DNA of 64,000 bases from Saccharum officinarum (GCA_020631735.1 CM036162.1:91684401-91748400), one strand, 5' to 3'. Positions 21,461 through 34,279 are shown, counted from the stretch's first letter. Notes: generated by a model not told the origin, from the letters alone. A program made the numbers and translations.

Positions 21461-22618
21461 GTACACATGTGATTGGTATTTTGGGTAGTTAAGAGCACCT
21501 CAGAGTTTGTAAAATTCACTCCCTAAATCATCATTTAAGAGACATTTGCATAAAAATAGTTTTCTATATCTTTTTACTCTCCAACTGTTTTTCTATATCT
21601 TGTTTTACACTCTAGAGAGCCATTCTCGTTTTCTGTCGGTGTTTTGAGAACTGACGAGTAGATTTAGTGTCGCGCTGCTCAAAGGAATCGATGGCTAGCA
21701 CTCGAGACATAAGGAATTTATACTGGTTCGGGACGAAGCTCTATATCTAGTGCCGGAGACTATGAGTACGTGTTCCTCAAGTTCAAGTGCTCCAAACGGC
21801 TTACAACAGGGGTGTACAAGCTATGGTTCTATAGAAGAGATAGAGGTAGGAGAAATCGATTGTCTAGGAAGAAGGCCTGGCTCCCCTTATATAGCAGCGG
21901 GGCCAGGTTACATGCAAAGTGTGGGGTTCTTTCCGGCCCGAGTGGCAAGAGCCCGAGGAGGGAGAAGCTAGTAAGCTTGGTCTACAATCCTACCAGTCTT
22001 GTTAGCACGTCCAGGTATGGTCATCGAGGGCTTGCTCCCTACGCCAAGGCACGATGTACGTTGGTGGCACTGTCTCGGTCGTGGTAGCACTGTGCCGACC
22101 ATAGCGGCGCCGCGGGGGTGGTGGTTGTTCACCAACTCCCCTACATAGCATGGGCTCGTCGTGGATGTCGTGGCCTCTGTCCTGGCGTTCATTTGTTCGG
22201 GGAGAAGTCGTAATGTCACTGTACGAGGAGGACAGGTGTCCCTCGCGGGCTTCTTGCCCCTAGGCCACGGCTTCGTTGCCCTGACCTCCCATGGTCGGGT
22301 CGGGGGTATAGATCCGGACAAAGTGGGAGAGCTAGCTCCCAGTCGTGGTTCCTATACCGCAGTGGGTGTGATCGTACGCCCGTCCATCAGTCTGGACGAG
22401 ATTTGGGCGGTGCTGAGTCACGCAGGGTGACGTAGCTGAGTCCTAGTATTGCCTCGTCTCTTAGTGGGGTGCTGCCCAAGGTGACGCTATGCCACAGGGC
22501 CTGGCGATCAGAGGGGTGTCATCCTTCTCGTACCCGATGGAGTGCGCATGTGTGCGTCCTATCCGGGCAAGGTGCATTTAGGGCATCCACCACCTCTCGT
22601 CCTTTCCTTAGTGGCTAA
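21461..22618. other. Repeat-like DNA, no gene, up to the first gap
   Basis: The segment from about 21635 (GTCGGTGTTTTGAGAAC) through GGAATTTATACTGGTTCGGG resembles a high-copy grass repeat of LTR or CACTA type. I could not classify it. Frames here carry no motif. Confidence 0.3.
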
Positions 22619-22718
22619 NNNNNNNNNNNNNNNNNNNNNNNNNNNNNNNNNNNNNNNNNNNNNNNNNNNNNNNNNNNNNNNNNNNNNNNNNNNNNNNNNN
22701 NNNNNNNNNNNNNNNNNN
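22619..22718. other. Assembly gap (100 N)
   Basis: Exactly 100 N, the convention for a gap of unknown size. The sequence on its two sides (GC-balanced to the left, strongly AT-rich to the right) is unlike, so something is missing or misjoined. Confidence 1.
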
Positions 22719-24060
22719 TATGTACGATAATTTCAGTGAATAGGACAACAAGGATATCCTATGTTATACTTGTCTTTTTCCTAAAATTAACTGCTCAGAA
22801 TCTTCAGCCGCTATCTTCTAGTCTCTAGCTTTTGCTTCGATTGTCGATCTTTAGCTCCTGGCCTTCGACGCTAACAAAACCACGCTTTCTCTACTCTAGC
22901 AACAAGCACAACAAATAGACAACAAACACATTAAGAACAAACACATCGCTCACAAGAAAAGTTTGAAGAGAGCGCACATCGACACGACTTGTTACTACAA
23001 TAACGGGAGCGCTAAAGACGACGGAGAACGAAGCTACTGCTAGAAGGACACGAATATCAAAATGTTTGCAACATAGTCGAGAAAGACACTCTATAAGATT
23101 GATCTATTTTATTTAATGAAATAAAGTGATGAACATTTTGAAGAAATAAATTAAAGTGGAAATAACCAATTCGTATCAAACTATAAAAGCTATAGTTAAA
23201 CCTTAGTCATCTTTTATTTAGAAATAATTATATTTAGAAATAATTACATATCATTTAACCCCTTTCAACACTTATAGTTTAGAATATGCAAGATCAGCCA
23301 ACCAAATCAGTAATGCTTTGTATTTAACTAAGCAAATTATAATTAAGAATCATTCATGTTAGTATTAATAAAGTTAAGATTTAATTACTAAAGATCGAAG
23401 TATAAACCTATATTGTTTTTAATTCAAAAAGCATAAATTAAACCCTAATCAAAACAACTATATGTTTCATGTTTAACTAAGCTAATTATAATTGATGAAT
23501 ACACATTAAGGTTGATGCTAATCACGTTAACATTTATTACGAAAGACCAAAACATAACTAAGTTGCTTTTTATTTATAATTTAGAAAACATAGAACATGT
23601 GTGAATGACTAAACGATTCAATATATGTTTCGAAAGTTGATCTGATAGTAAGTGTTCTCATTATTGAAAAAAGACATTTGGTTGATATTAATCATATTAT
23701 AAATAATTTATGAAAGACCGATATAAAGCCTAAATTACTTTTAGTTAGAAATTCGGTTGCATAAGTATTAATCAAACCAATATTTAACTTATAAATTTTC
23801 AAAAATATAAGACATGTTAAACGTTGTTGCTAACATAAACTATGGTTGGCACGGTCGCAAAACGAAAAGCACAAAATTACAACGTATGTTGTTTTGAAAT
23901 AGAGAGCTATTGAATAAATATTAATCAAGTTACATTTAAATTAATACATTCATAATTAAACATCATGATAGACACTGCCACTACTACGTAAACACGACGC
24001 TACAAAACTAACGCAACTGGAATAAAGCAAAACGGAATTATATAACGAATAAACTATTAC
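22719..24060. other. AT-rich non-coding DNA
   Basis: Long AT-rich stretch with recurring AAATTA/TTAATCAA words and no open frame of note. Probably old retrotransposon-derived DNA. Confidence 0.4.
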
Positions 24061-25250
24061 TATTTCCGTTCAACGGCAAAATCGTAAATAAGGTCATCTT
24101 GTACCTTGGCCTGCACTACATCGTGGTCGTGGCCTCCATGGCCACTACAGCCTGCTGCTGCACCACACACAGGAGGGGGGAAGACTCGGCCGGCCCAGCT
24201 AGGCAGCGTGGCCGCGCTGGCCACGACAGCTGCGCGGCGGCACGGGGCTGGGCTGCTCGCCCGCCCATGCCGAGGCCGAGCAGCCAGAGGCGGCGACGGC
24301 ACTGCTCTCCAGGCCAGCACGGAGCGCAGAGGGGCACAGGGGAACGGGGCGCAGGAGGCCGAGCCGCGCGGAACGTGTGGCATGGTGGGGTGATGGGGTC
24401 GTCACGGCGGCGCAACAAGCCGAGTTGACCAGAGATTGAGACGAGGCGGCCATGGATCTCCTCACCGGAAAATAAGAATGCATTAGGGAAACGACGAACA
24501 GGCACTGATTCGCGAAATAAAAAGCGTGCTGATGTAGAGAACGACGAGAGGAACCTGGGAGTGGAAGCAGAATTCGTCGGAGATGAGAAACGTGGTCGGA
24601 AAACTCGCCGAGCCTTCGCTAGAAGTTCGCCGGAACGCAAGCTGTACATGAACGAACTTCGGCGAGGGACAGAGAGCTACGAGTGGCGGCTCGTGATGGG
24701 ATTTTCTGATCTGGAATCAGTGCGTCGAGGAGAGAACACCAGCATATATATAGGTTTAGGGTTTAAAAATATTTCACAATTTCTTAATTTCAGGATTATT
24801 TTTAATTTCGTGAATAAAATAATTTCAGAAAATCTAGAATCACCTTTTTGGCCGCAAAAATAGCTCGGAGCTCAGAAAAATCACCCGAAAAATTCTGAAG
24901 ACACTGGAGAGATAAGGAACTCAACTAAATGATTGGGCTCATGAAAAGATTATTGAGATGATCGGAAAAATAAAGCTCAAAGAAAAAAGGAATTTAATTC
25001 TAGAGAAGGTTGGAAAATTTCTCTAGAGCAAAAGAAACGTCGCCTATCGTACTTTGAAACCATTTGCACTCACAAACACCAAAAGCAAGCATCATCACAT
25101 CAAGCAATATCCCGTCAAATTTATTTGAGAAATTTTGAAGATTCAAATTTTTTTTATAATTTTTCTACTAACTAAATTACGCTAACTTAAACTAAACTTT
25201 GAAAATTTTATCCAAATATCAAAACATTTATTTTAATTTGTGTTTTCTAT
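24061..25250. other. Probable LTR-retrotransposon non-coding DNA
   Basis: A GC-rich block (24100-24420) open in several frames on both strands is followed by an AT-rich segment with words such as AGAATCACCTTTTTGGCC. The layout suggests an LTR or UTR, but there is no coding domain or terminal signature to confirm this. Confidence 0.3.
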
Positions 25251-27061
25251 GCACAACCTAAAATCAGATATATATTTATTGAATGCTTTCATGGTGGCCG
25301 CATGGTTTTTTGGGTTGCTTAGAATGCTATGCTCTAGAATCGTTTATTCGAACTTTTCTGAAGTTTCTGAAAATAGAAAAGCTAATTTGTATTTAATCCG
25401 AGCAAAACCTTATTTTCGCCCGTCATCCTCCGTTTCCTCACTTCCTGGGCTCAGCAGGTTTCCCCTCAGCAGTCAGCACCCCTCCTCTCCTAAATATGGG
25501 CCGGTCCAGTAGTCAGTCCAGCGCCAGCCCAGCGATCTGCCCTCCACGTACAACGTACTCCTTCGTCCAAGTTCCCCTAAAATAAAAGGAAAAAAAACCC
25601 CTCTTTCCTTTGTCTCGCTGATGAGATGGCCCCATGGGTCAGCGCGTGCTTCCGTGTCAGACTGGAGACTACAAAGCCGGGCCCGTTGCTAGCCCGCCGC
25701 CGTCACCGTTTCCCCGCGGCCATGAGAGCTGTGGAATGGATTCGACCGGCTGCTCTGAATCCGGTGAACGCCTTTGGATCTCTCCAGGAGTACAAGCTGG
25801 CCGAGTATGGAAGTCGCCGACGAGCCAAACGAGGAAAAACGAGAGAGACAGGCTCATTATTTATTTATTTGATTTGAGTTTGATATAACTACTACATCTA
25901 CGGAGTACTTACCTAGCTGCACATGCAGAGCGGCGTGTCTTCCCCCATTATCATGGAACGAAGCAATCACTGAAACAAAATTTCAGCGCTGATTCAGAAT
26001 GACGATGCTATATATGCTAACTCTATACAAGAGCAATCCAGAGCGAAAACGCTTCAATGCTGAAGAGGCTACAGATTGCTCAGATTGACTTTACCTTATT
26101 GCACTTTCGATTGAAAAAGGAACCACGTGACCGAGAGCCCAACCCTATGAGCTACCTCTGGCCCTACCGCCACCGCCGCCACCACCGGCACCGGCGCCCG
26201 CACCTCACTCCACCTCCTCTTCCTCGCTCCTCCCCGCTCCCCTCATCATCTCTGCGCATGAGCGCGCTGTAGAGACGAGATGGCGAATTAGAGGAGGATC
26301 GAATAGTCTTTTCTAAAAATTAACTGTACCGGCCAACCAAAACAAATACGGGAAAAAGTTCTTTGGCATGCGTAAACATTTCCTTTGCTTATACCGTGAA
26401 TTCACCCGGCTAACACGCATCGTCAAGCTTTCCGTTCCCAGCGGCGTGGTTGTGATGAGTGCATCTTATTTGATAGATCTTACATGTCACTTGAGATTAT
26501 CTGAAAACGCACGAGGTACCGTATTGGTGTCATTACCACTTTCTTAAAAAGCCTTTGCCTCGCAGCAAGCGTGCGTAGTTAAAGTGCTACTAGCGTAGGA
26601 AAAGAGAAGCAAGGACTGCGCGGATCATGTATGCATGCTGCGTGCACGGACCACCCTACCGGCGTCAGTGTTTGTACGTATGCTAGTACCAGGCACGCAC
26701 CACCAACGCAAGGACAAACTGGAGCAGGAGTGAGTGGTGAGGACGAGGGGATGGATGACGTGCCTGCCGTGCGTCTCGATCGGCTGCCAAAGCGGTGGTG
26801 GCCAGGCAGGCAAAGAGTCCGCCGGCCGGGGCGCGTGAATCGTGCCACCCGGCCCGAGGCCCAAACCTGGTGGTGGCCGCACCAACTCAAAAAGGTGGAG
26901 TGGAGGAGGCACACTTTGGCCAAACAAACCAACCAAACCAACTCAAGTCATCGAGTCCACAGCTCGCGCGCGCAGCCAAGCCAATCCCTCTCCCTCCGGC
27001 GGCCTCCAGAGCCCAAAACCACCTCGGTCCTCTCTCGCCCCCTGTTTGCCAGCCCATCCCC
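25251..27061. other. Upstream flank of the NAAT gene
   Basis: No gene recognised. Small GC-rich open frames at 25626-25880 and 26057-26272 lack motifs. The last ~100 bp before the ATG at 27062 are C-rich (CCCTCTCCCTCC), typical of a grass 5' UTR. Confidence 0.4.
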
Positions 27062-30000
27062 ATGGCGACCCACGCCGGCGAGAACGGCAGCGGCGGGCAC
27101 GAGGAGTGCGGTTCGCGCGGGCGGGCAAGGAGGCCGTGGCCGGGGACAAGATGAGCATCCGGGGCGGCGCGGTTCAAGATCAGCGCGAGCGTGGACGCGC
27201 GCGACCCGCGCCCGTGCTGCCGCTGGCGCACGGGGACCCCTCGGTGTTCCCGGCCTTCCGCACCGCCGCCGAGGCCGAGGACGCGTGGCCGCCGCGCGCT
27301 CCGGACGGGCAAGTTCAACTGCTACCCCGCCGGCGTCGGCCTCCCCGACGCCCGCCGGTACGTACGGTTACGGTGACTCAATTTCAATTCCTCTTGTCTT
27401 GTCTTGTCTTGGCAAACTCATTTTCTAAGCTCGAGTTCAGAACAATCTTTGTCTTTACCTTACGGCCTCATTTTCTAAGCTCGAGTCCCGATAGCCATGT
27501 GACCGGCATAAGCATTCTTTTGTTCATAGATACTTTCAGAAAATTTTAGAGTTAGTATCCTGTTCAGAGTAGTTAATTAGTAGGTGATTCAAATTGCACA
27601 GCATCAATCACGACGCACTCAATAGCAAGGAGAATGGGGAAAACAAAAGATTTCTGCTCGGGTATGACACGTGCCGGCGCCGGTGCTCCACGAGGCCGCC
27701 TCGCCCGGCCTTGCGCTCGCCTCCGCCCCACCGCGTGATCTGCCTAGGCGGAGTAGGCATGGCCAAGCAATTTACTTTACCCAGTCACGCGCCATGCATG
27801 CGTCCGACGTGGCACGCCACCTGCTTTGTGGCGTTTTGTTTTTGGCAAAACCATCTCTCAACCAAGGAAAAGAGGCTTCTGAAGTGTGTTCTCATGATAG
27901 AGACGTGTCTTACTTCCTTCATTCTCAGATTACCTGAGTACTCTAAAACGATACTCTAAAGGCTTAGAGTATGAATATAAAGTAAAAACTGCTGCACTGG
28001 GTACTCTAAAACGATACTCTATTCATTTCTCTCACTCTATCATTTCTCTCACTCTATATTTAGAGTAGTACTGTGCTTACTCTATACTCTATAGTGGCGG
28101 ACCCACTAGCTAAACAAAGGAAAAAATGCTATAACTCACAAACCAAAAATCCAAATTAAATTTCGATTTCACCATTAATTCGTCTTAATAAATCCTTCAA
28201 AACTAGATCACACATGGATATATTTAGATAAAGTGACAAGTGGGTCCCATAGTGGATAGAGTGGATAGAGGATGATATAGAGGATAGATGGGTGTGGGAG
28301 AATTGAGTATAGAGGAGAGAATCTTGCTGACTAGACGTATAGAGGATGAATATAGAGGTCCATGAGTGCGGGTAGTCTCAGACTGTCCACAGTGGCATAC
28401 TCTAAACGATACTCTAAAGTTTTAGAGTATGAATATAGAGTAAAAACTGCTGCACTGGGTACTCTAAAATGATACTCTATCCTTTCTCTTACTCTATATT
28501 TAAAGTAGTACAGTGTTTACTCTATAGTGGGCAGTGCGGAACTCACTAGCTAAACAAAGGAAAAAAATGCTAACTCACAAACCAAAAATCCAAATTAAAT
28601 TTCGATTGCACCATTAAATTCGTCTCAATAAATCCTTCAAAACTAGATCACACATGGATATATTTAGATAAAGTGACAAGTGGGTCCTATAGTGGATAGA
28701 GGATGATATAGAGGATGGATGGGTGCAGGAGAATTGAGTATAGAGGAGAGAATCTTGCTGACTAGGACGTATAGAGGATGAATACAGAGGTCCATGAGTG
28801 CGGATAGCCTTAGTATGTTGACGTGTCATGATGGGGGTAATACCATACCACCATGGAGTATTCCTAAGAAGAAAACGCTACCGGAAATGAAGGAAACTAC
28901 CTACCTTGCTGGAATGAACTTGCTTGTTTTGATGAAGCACTTACAGGAGTCATGCATGGCAGGCCAAACACTGCCAAATATACATAAACATGCAAAACCA
29001 TCTCTCAACCAAGGAAAAGCCATGACAGAAACACTGTTTGTTGGCTGAAAAAGTACGGCTTATAAGCCAAGCGAACAGGAACTTCTCTAAAAATATTGCA
29101 GTATATTATCTTTCTTAATGACCTTCTATTAATAATTTCACTTTTTCGTATATTCTTGCATGCTTATTATTGACCGGCTGGTGTAACCTGTTTACATTTA
29201 AAATTTTAAACACGTCCTTATATGAATACTGAATTCTTTTTTGCTGCTTTAAATAATATAATAGTGCTCTGGCGGAGCACCTGTCAAGTATCTTCCATAC
29301 AAGCTCTCAACTGATGACATCTTCCTCACTGCTGGAGGCACTCAAGCCATTGAGGTTGTCGTCTCAGTCCTTGCCCAACCAGGCACCAACATATTGCTCC
29401 CAAGACCAGGCTATCCAAACTATGAGCGCGTGCAGGACTGCACAACTTAGAAGTTCGTCGTTTCGATCTGATTCCTGAAAGAGGGTGGGAAATTGATATT
29501 GACTCTCTCGAGTCGATTGCTGACAACAAAACCCACCGCAGTGGTCATCATAAACCCCAACAATCCTTGCGGGAGTGTCTATACCCATGAACATTTAGCC
29601 AAGGCATGCATGGCTGCTGCTTATTTCACTGATCATTCAAATGAAATTGAATTAGTTTTTTTACTAATCTTTGTGGAGACCAATGCAAATTGTGTTCTAA
29701 GCATGTCTTGATGTCATTTAGGTCGCGCGGTAGTAAGGAAGCTTGGAATACTAGTCATCGCTGATGAAGTGTATGGAAATCTTGTGTTTGGGGCACCCCT
29801 TTCGTCCCAATGGGTGTCTTTGGCCACATTGCCCCTGTGTTGAGCATAGGATCACTATCAAAGAGATGGATAGTGCCTGGGTGGCGACTTGGTTGGGTAG
29901 CTGTATGTGATCCCAACAAGATTCTGCAAAAAACAAAGGTAAATCATTAGCCCATATCTTACGTCCTTATTTTAGGTAGTGTTGCTATGCTGTTTCACTA

Positions 30001-32574
30001 ACTACCGATTTTTGCAGATCCTTGCATCGATCACAAACTTCCTTAACGTTTCAACTGATCCAGCAACTTTCATTCAGGTTAGTGGCTTGTACATTTTCCC
30101 CTACACTGTGGTATCCATTCATTTCATTTTTTTTCTCGACGTAGGAGAGCTGCATATCTTTTTATATAATGAATACAGACCTCCATTTCAAATAATTGAA
30201 AATGATTATACACAAACATGCGAGAGATTCTTTTAATAATAATACCTTGTGAAATAATTGTCTCATCAATTCAAATGTGTTGAAAATAATGGTGATTTTG
30301 AGTTGCGCTATTTCATTTTGCCCTGCGATCTGTGGCAAGAAAAATGCAATGCTATTTTAGATAACTTACCAAGGTTTGTCATTACGAGATCAGAAAAATG
30401 GGAAATTGTCTCTATCTGTATACATGCTTTCAGGATCCCAGTTCCTAACTAGTATTCATTTTTATTTTCGCAAGCATGTGTCTTACATGTTATATCTCAG
30501 ATAACTAAGAGTTATTGTAAAAAAAATTGATTAGGGAGCACTTCCCCATATTCTTGAGACACACAAAGGAAGATTTTTTCAAGAGGATCATTGGTCTGCT
30601 AGCGAAACATCAGAGATATGTTACAGAGAAATAAAGGACATCAAGTGCATCACTTGCCCTCACAAGCCAGAAGGTTCCATGTTTGTCATGGTAAGCAATT
30701 TACTAAATTATATGTTGTTAAAGTGGTTGAACAGAAAAAAAAAATAGTAATACAAAAGAAACAGTGAAGGATTGTGTTAGAGCAACCAGCACCTAAAGTG
30801 CTAATATACCTAAAGTTTCAATTTACTCCACTAGCTCTTGTCTATTTAGAAATTATTTATTTTTTTCATCAAAATTAGTCATGTTATTATATAAACATTA
30901 TATCTCTATATATGTATCTGTTACACACAACCACACCGAATGAAACATATAGATAATCTTAGAACTTGTTTGTCAGTTTTCTAACTTGGAGAAGTCACAA
31001 ACAGGTGAAATTAAATTTGTATCTTTTGGAAGGGATCCATGATGATATTGATTTTTGCTGCAAGCTGGCAAAAGAAGAGTCCGTGATTTTGTGTCCAGGT
31101 GAGATTGAATTTGATTTTTTCTGGAAAAAATTATATCTGACAAAATCTCATTTTTGGCTCTAGCAATTGTATGTTTCAGGTTACAAGTATTCCAGGCTTA
31201 ACTGTACGTTTGTTCAGAAAATGCTTAAGAAATTAGCAATGCATTAATGCTGGAATACAATCATGAATCATCTTTTTTTTCATATATTGAACAAAATGTA
31301 ACATCGGTGATTCACTAATATATAAATGTTGGGATGATTCTCCTTTATCTTCTTATAGATGTTAGTGAAGAATAGACAGAGAGATATACTCCTTGGTAAC
31401 TTGTGAGATTTTGGGAGTAGCTTTGACTAGACTTAAGTGTCTATTTGTTTAGGGTAGACAGGTAGATATTTGTTACGTTCGCAAAAAAAAAGGAAAAATC
31501 TTCTCTATATAATGAGAGGAGATGTATCAATCTAATCAAGCAACAAATTAGAATGAAAAACCTTCTCTCTTGCCGGCCGTGGGCGAAGCCCCCGGCTGGC
31601 GTTCCTAGCGCCCCTCACAGCCCTAGCTACCGGTCCTCTGCCTCTTAAGCCGTGAACAGTATCCGCGGGTACTGTAGCGCGGCAGCCGCCGTTGCTCCTT
31701 CCCCTCTCCTCTCGATCCCAACAGCCCACATAACAGATTCACTAATATATAAATGTTGGGGTGATTCTCCTTTATCTTCTTATATGTTAGTGAAGAGTAG
31801 ACTGAGAGATATACTCCTTGGTAACTTGTGAGATTTTGGAGTAGCTTTGACTAGACTTAAGTGTCTAATTGTTTAGGCTAGACAGGTAGATATTTGTTAC
31901 GTTCGCAAAAAAAGGAAAAATCTTCTCTATATAATGAGAGGAGATGTATCAATCTAATCGAGCAACAGATTAGAAGGAAAAACCTTCTCTCTTGCTGGCC
32001 GTGGGCGAAGCCCCGCGGCTGGCGTTCCCAGTGCCCCTCAGCCCTAGCCGCCGGTCCTCTGCCTCTCAAGCCGTGAACAGTACCCGCGGGTACTGTAGCA
32101 CGGAAGCCGCCGTTGCTCTCTCCCCTCTCCTCTCGATCCCAACAGCCCACATAACAGATTCACTAATATATAAATGTTGGGATGATTCTCCTTTATCTTC
32201 TTATAGGTATTAGTGAAGAGTAGACAGAGAGATATACTCCTTGGTAACTTGTGAGATTTTGGGAGTAGCTTTGACTAGACTTAAGTGTCTAATTGTTTAG
32301 GCTAGACAGGTAGATATTTGTTACGTTTGCAAAAAAAAGGTAGGTATTTGTTACTCTAAGGTACTGGTTAATATAAGTGTCTCATCTTAAATTAATACCA
32401 ACATCTACTTAATATTACATACATGTGTTTTTCCAATGCAGGGAGTGTTTGGGAATGGAAAACTGGATCCGTATCACTTTCGCCATTGATTCATCTTCTC
32501 TTCTTGATGGCCTTGAGAGGATCAAATCTTTCTGCCAAAGGCATAATAAGAAGAATTTGCTTAATGGCCATTAA
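27062..32574 (+). CDS. NAAT: Nicotianamine aminotransferase (PLP-dependent, class I/II), with many apparent frameshifts
   Basis: Transaminates nicotianamine to the 3''-keto acid in mugineic-acid phytosiderophore synthesis; tyrosine aminotransferase is the close relative. Seven exons: 27062-27357, 29265-29603, 29722-29938, 30018-30077, 30535-30690, 31005-31098, 32442-32574 (TAA). Recognisable blocks are [20 protein letters not shown] and [17 protein letters not shown] (exon 1), [31 protein letters not shown] and [20 protein letters not shown] (exon 2). Then come [17 protein letters not shown] and the PLP-lysine [18 protein letters not shown] (exon 3), [13 protein letters not shown] (exon 4), [15 protein letters not shown] (exon 5), [19 protein letters not shown] (exon 6) and RIKSFCQRH near the end. 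About a dozen one-base shifts interrupt exons 1, 2, 3, 5 and 7, while amino-acid conservation between them is excellent. Exon 2 ends AAG/GCATGC, a non-canonical GC donor. No phytosiderophore partner gene is in the window. Confidence 0.85.
27938..28379. mobile_element. MITE copy 1 in NAAT intron 1
   Basis: AT-rich non-coding element whose ends carry ACTCTAAA...TTTAGAGT motifs. It shares its whole length (GCTAAACAAAGGAAAAAATG, GGATATATTTAGATAAAG and so on) with the next element at 28380-28811. Its extreme left TIR appears missing. Confidence 0.7.
28380..28811. mobile_element. MITE copy 2 in NAAT intron 1, directly abutting copy 1
   Basis: The left end AGACTGTCCACAGTGGCAT and the reverse-complemented right end AGGCTATCCGCACTCATGG are imperfect inverted repeats. 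The interior is over 90% alike to 27938-28379. The copies lie head to tail with no spacer, implying tandem duplication or insertion into the end of a sibling. Confidence 0.75.
31309..32336. repeat. 2.4-copy tandem array of a small LTR (~395 bp) in NAAT intron 6
   Basis: Units start GATTCACTAATATATAAA at 31309, 31736 and 32157 (periods 427 and 421 bp). Each contains a TG...CA segment beginning TGTTGGG and ending CCCAACA: 31327-31723, 31754-32144, and 32175-32336 truncated near GCAAAAAAAAGG. Inverted TGTTGGG/CCCAACA ends are those of an LTR. Between successive LTRs there is only a ~30 bp spacer. No internal coding region, primer-binding site or polypurine tract is visible. Confidence 0.8.
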
Positions 32575-34270
32575 CTGTATCTGAGTTCAAAGTTGTTACC
32601 CAGTTCCATCGTTTTCCATTGTATCATCAACAAATGTGGAACTTTGAAATCCCTCAGAATTAATAAAGTTAATGTTTGCATATCAGCATATGCAAGTCAG
32701 TGTACATTTTTAGTCACCTTAATCCTCTGTGTTGAGATCTTTTGATTTTGCGTTTGTTTCAGTTTGCAATTGCAATGTTCTTTTCTTCTAATTTGACATC
32801 ATTTATATGTGTGGTAATGGTGAAATACCTATTCCCATGTATTATGTACTATGTCAGTTGTGAAGCTTTTTGTGTTGACAGAAAATTTTCAACTCCAATA
32901 TTGGATGACATAATTAAGGACGAGTTCTGATTTGGCAAATTTACATTGCTTAGAGAGATTAAATGTATTGATAAATGGACTCATAAGTCATTATTAGAAA
33001 ATACAAAAATTATCCTACACAATTATGCTTTACCATCACCGCCAAAGTCATCAAAATTCACTATGTGAAATCGCCACAAAACAGTGACGAGAGAAAAGTA
33101 ATGGGTATTTCATGAAAGGTTGTCATTTTTTAGTCCTTCAGACAGGTGACGACAACAGTGTCTTACGGAAGCGAAATTTCGTCACGTCGTCTGTCATCCT
33201 GAGTGAGACGGACAACTGCAGTGGCTGGCTTTGCTTGGTCGCGCCCGCAGACGGGCGTTGTTGTTGGTGGTGGTACGGGAACGAACCAAACGACGGCGAC
33301 GTCGGGCGGCTTGGCATGTCGACAAGGTGTCGACACTACTGCCCCCGACGAGACGACCGGCGTTGTTGACCCCTCCCCTGCACGCGTCGGATCGGAGACG
33401 CCGAGACGACAATTAAATCCATGAAAGGTTGTCAGGTCTGAAGACACGACTAGTCTACTTATCTACTATGAAACCTGAAACTTTTTTTTCCTATTGCCAT
33501 TGTTGTTCGTTCATCGCCTGTCTGTTCAGTTAATCAATCTGCTCGTTATAAGCACAAGTGCATGTTTTCTTTCTTGAAAGGAAGAGATAAATGTTGCAAA
33601 TTTTATACCAATACAGAATTTTTTTATTGCCACACCCTTCGAGTACAAGCTGTAGTATTATACCAATACAGAATTTGATATAATAATTTAATAGATAGAT
33701 AAAAATAATTTAACACTTGTGCTATTAAACATATACCAATACAGAAATTGATATAAAATAATTTGACACTTATGTGTATAAATCATTTTAATTAGAAATC
33801 TCTACTATCTATGTTATCAGACTTCGCCGTACCCTAATTTTTTTTTTGTCCTCCGCCACTCTTAGCTATAAGGTCGACGCAGGACCACGCGACCTTGCTA
33901 GTGTTATCCATAGGACTAGTCGGCCACACGTCCAATTTTCAGCACATGTCCGCTGAATTGAGTTGCGGCACTTTTTTTTTTCCGCCACATAGGGGCCTCG
34001 CTAAACATCACAATTTTTTTTTGGGAATAACTTAATTCATTCAAACGCCTTTCCATACTTCCATCACGCCAAATAAGTTAATTTTTACAGGGAGCAGTAC
34101 TACTATGATTTAGTGAAATTTGACCGACGACCATGCTCGGAAGGACTCCCGCACTGAAATTCCAGGCAACGACTAAAAATTTCTCAGGCGGCGCTCCACA
34201 CACCAGGTACGCCTCCCACACTGAAAATTCCAGCTCGGGCCAACTAAAATTCCAGCTAATTACGACCAAC
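32575..34270. other. NAAT 3' flank, no further gene recognised
   Basis: The first few hundred bases would be NAAT 3' UTR. A GC-rich island at 33126-33419 flanked by 15 bp direct repeats is listed separately. The remainder is AT-rich and featureless. Confidence 0.4.
33111..33434. repeat. GC-rich 294 bp island flanked by 15 bp direct repeats
   Basis: CATGAAAGGTTGTCA occurs at 33111-33125 and at 33420-33434. The DNA between is markedly GC-rich (GACGACGTC words) compared with the AT-rich surroundings. No terminal inverted repeats or coding motif are visible. It could be an insertion with a long target duplication or a filler from break repair. Confidence 0.7.
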
Positions 34271-34279
34271 CAACAGAAG

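Noticed and set aside
24060..24483. GC-rich open frames next to AT-rich DNA
   Set aside because: Composition-driven, no motif; the context suggests LTR or UTR rather than a gene.
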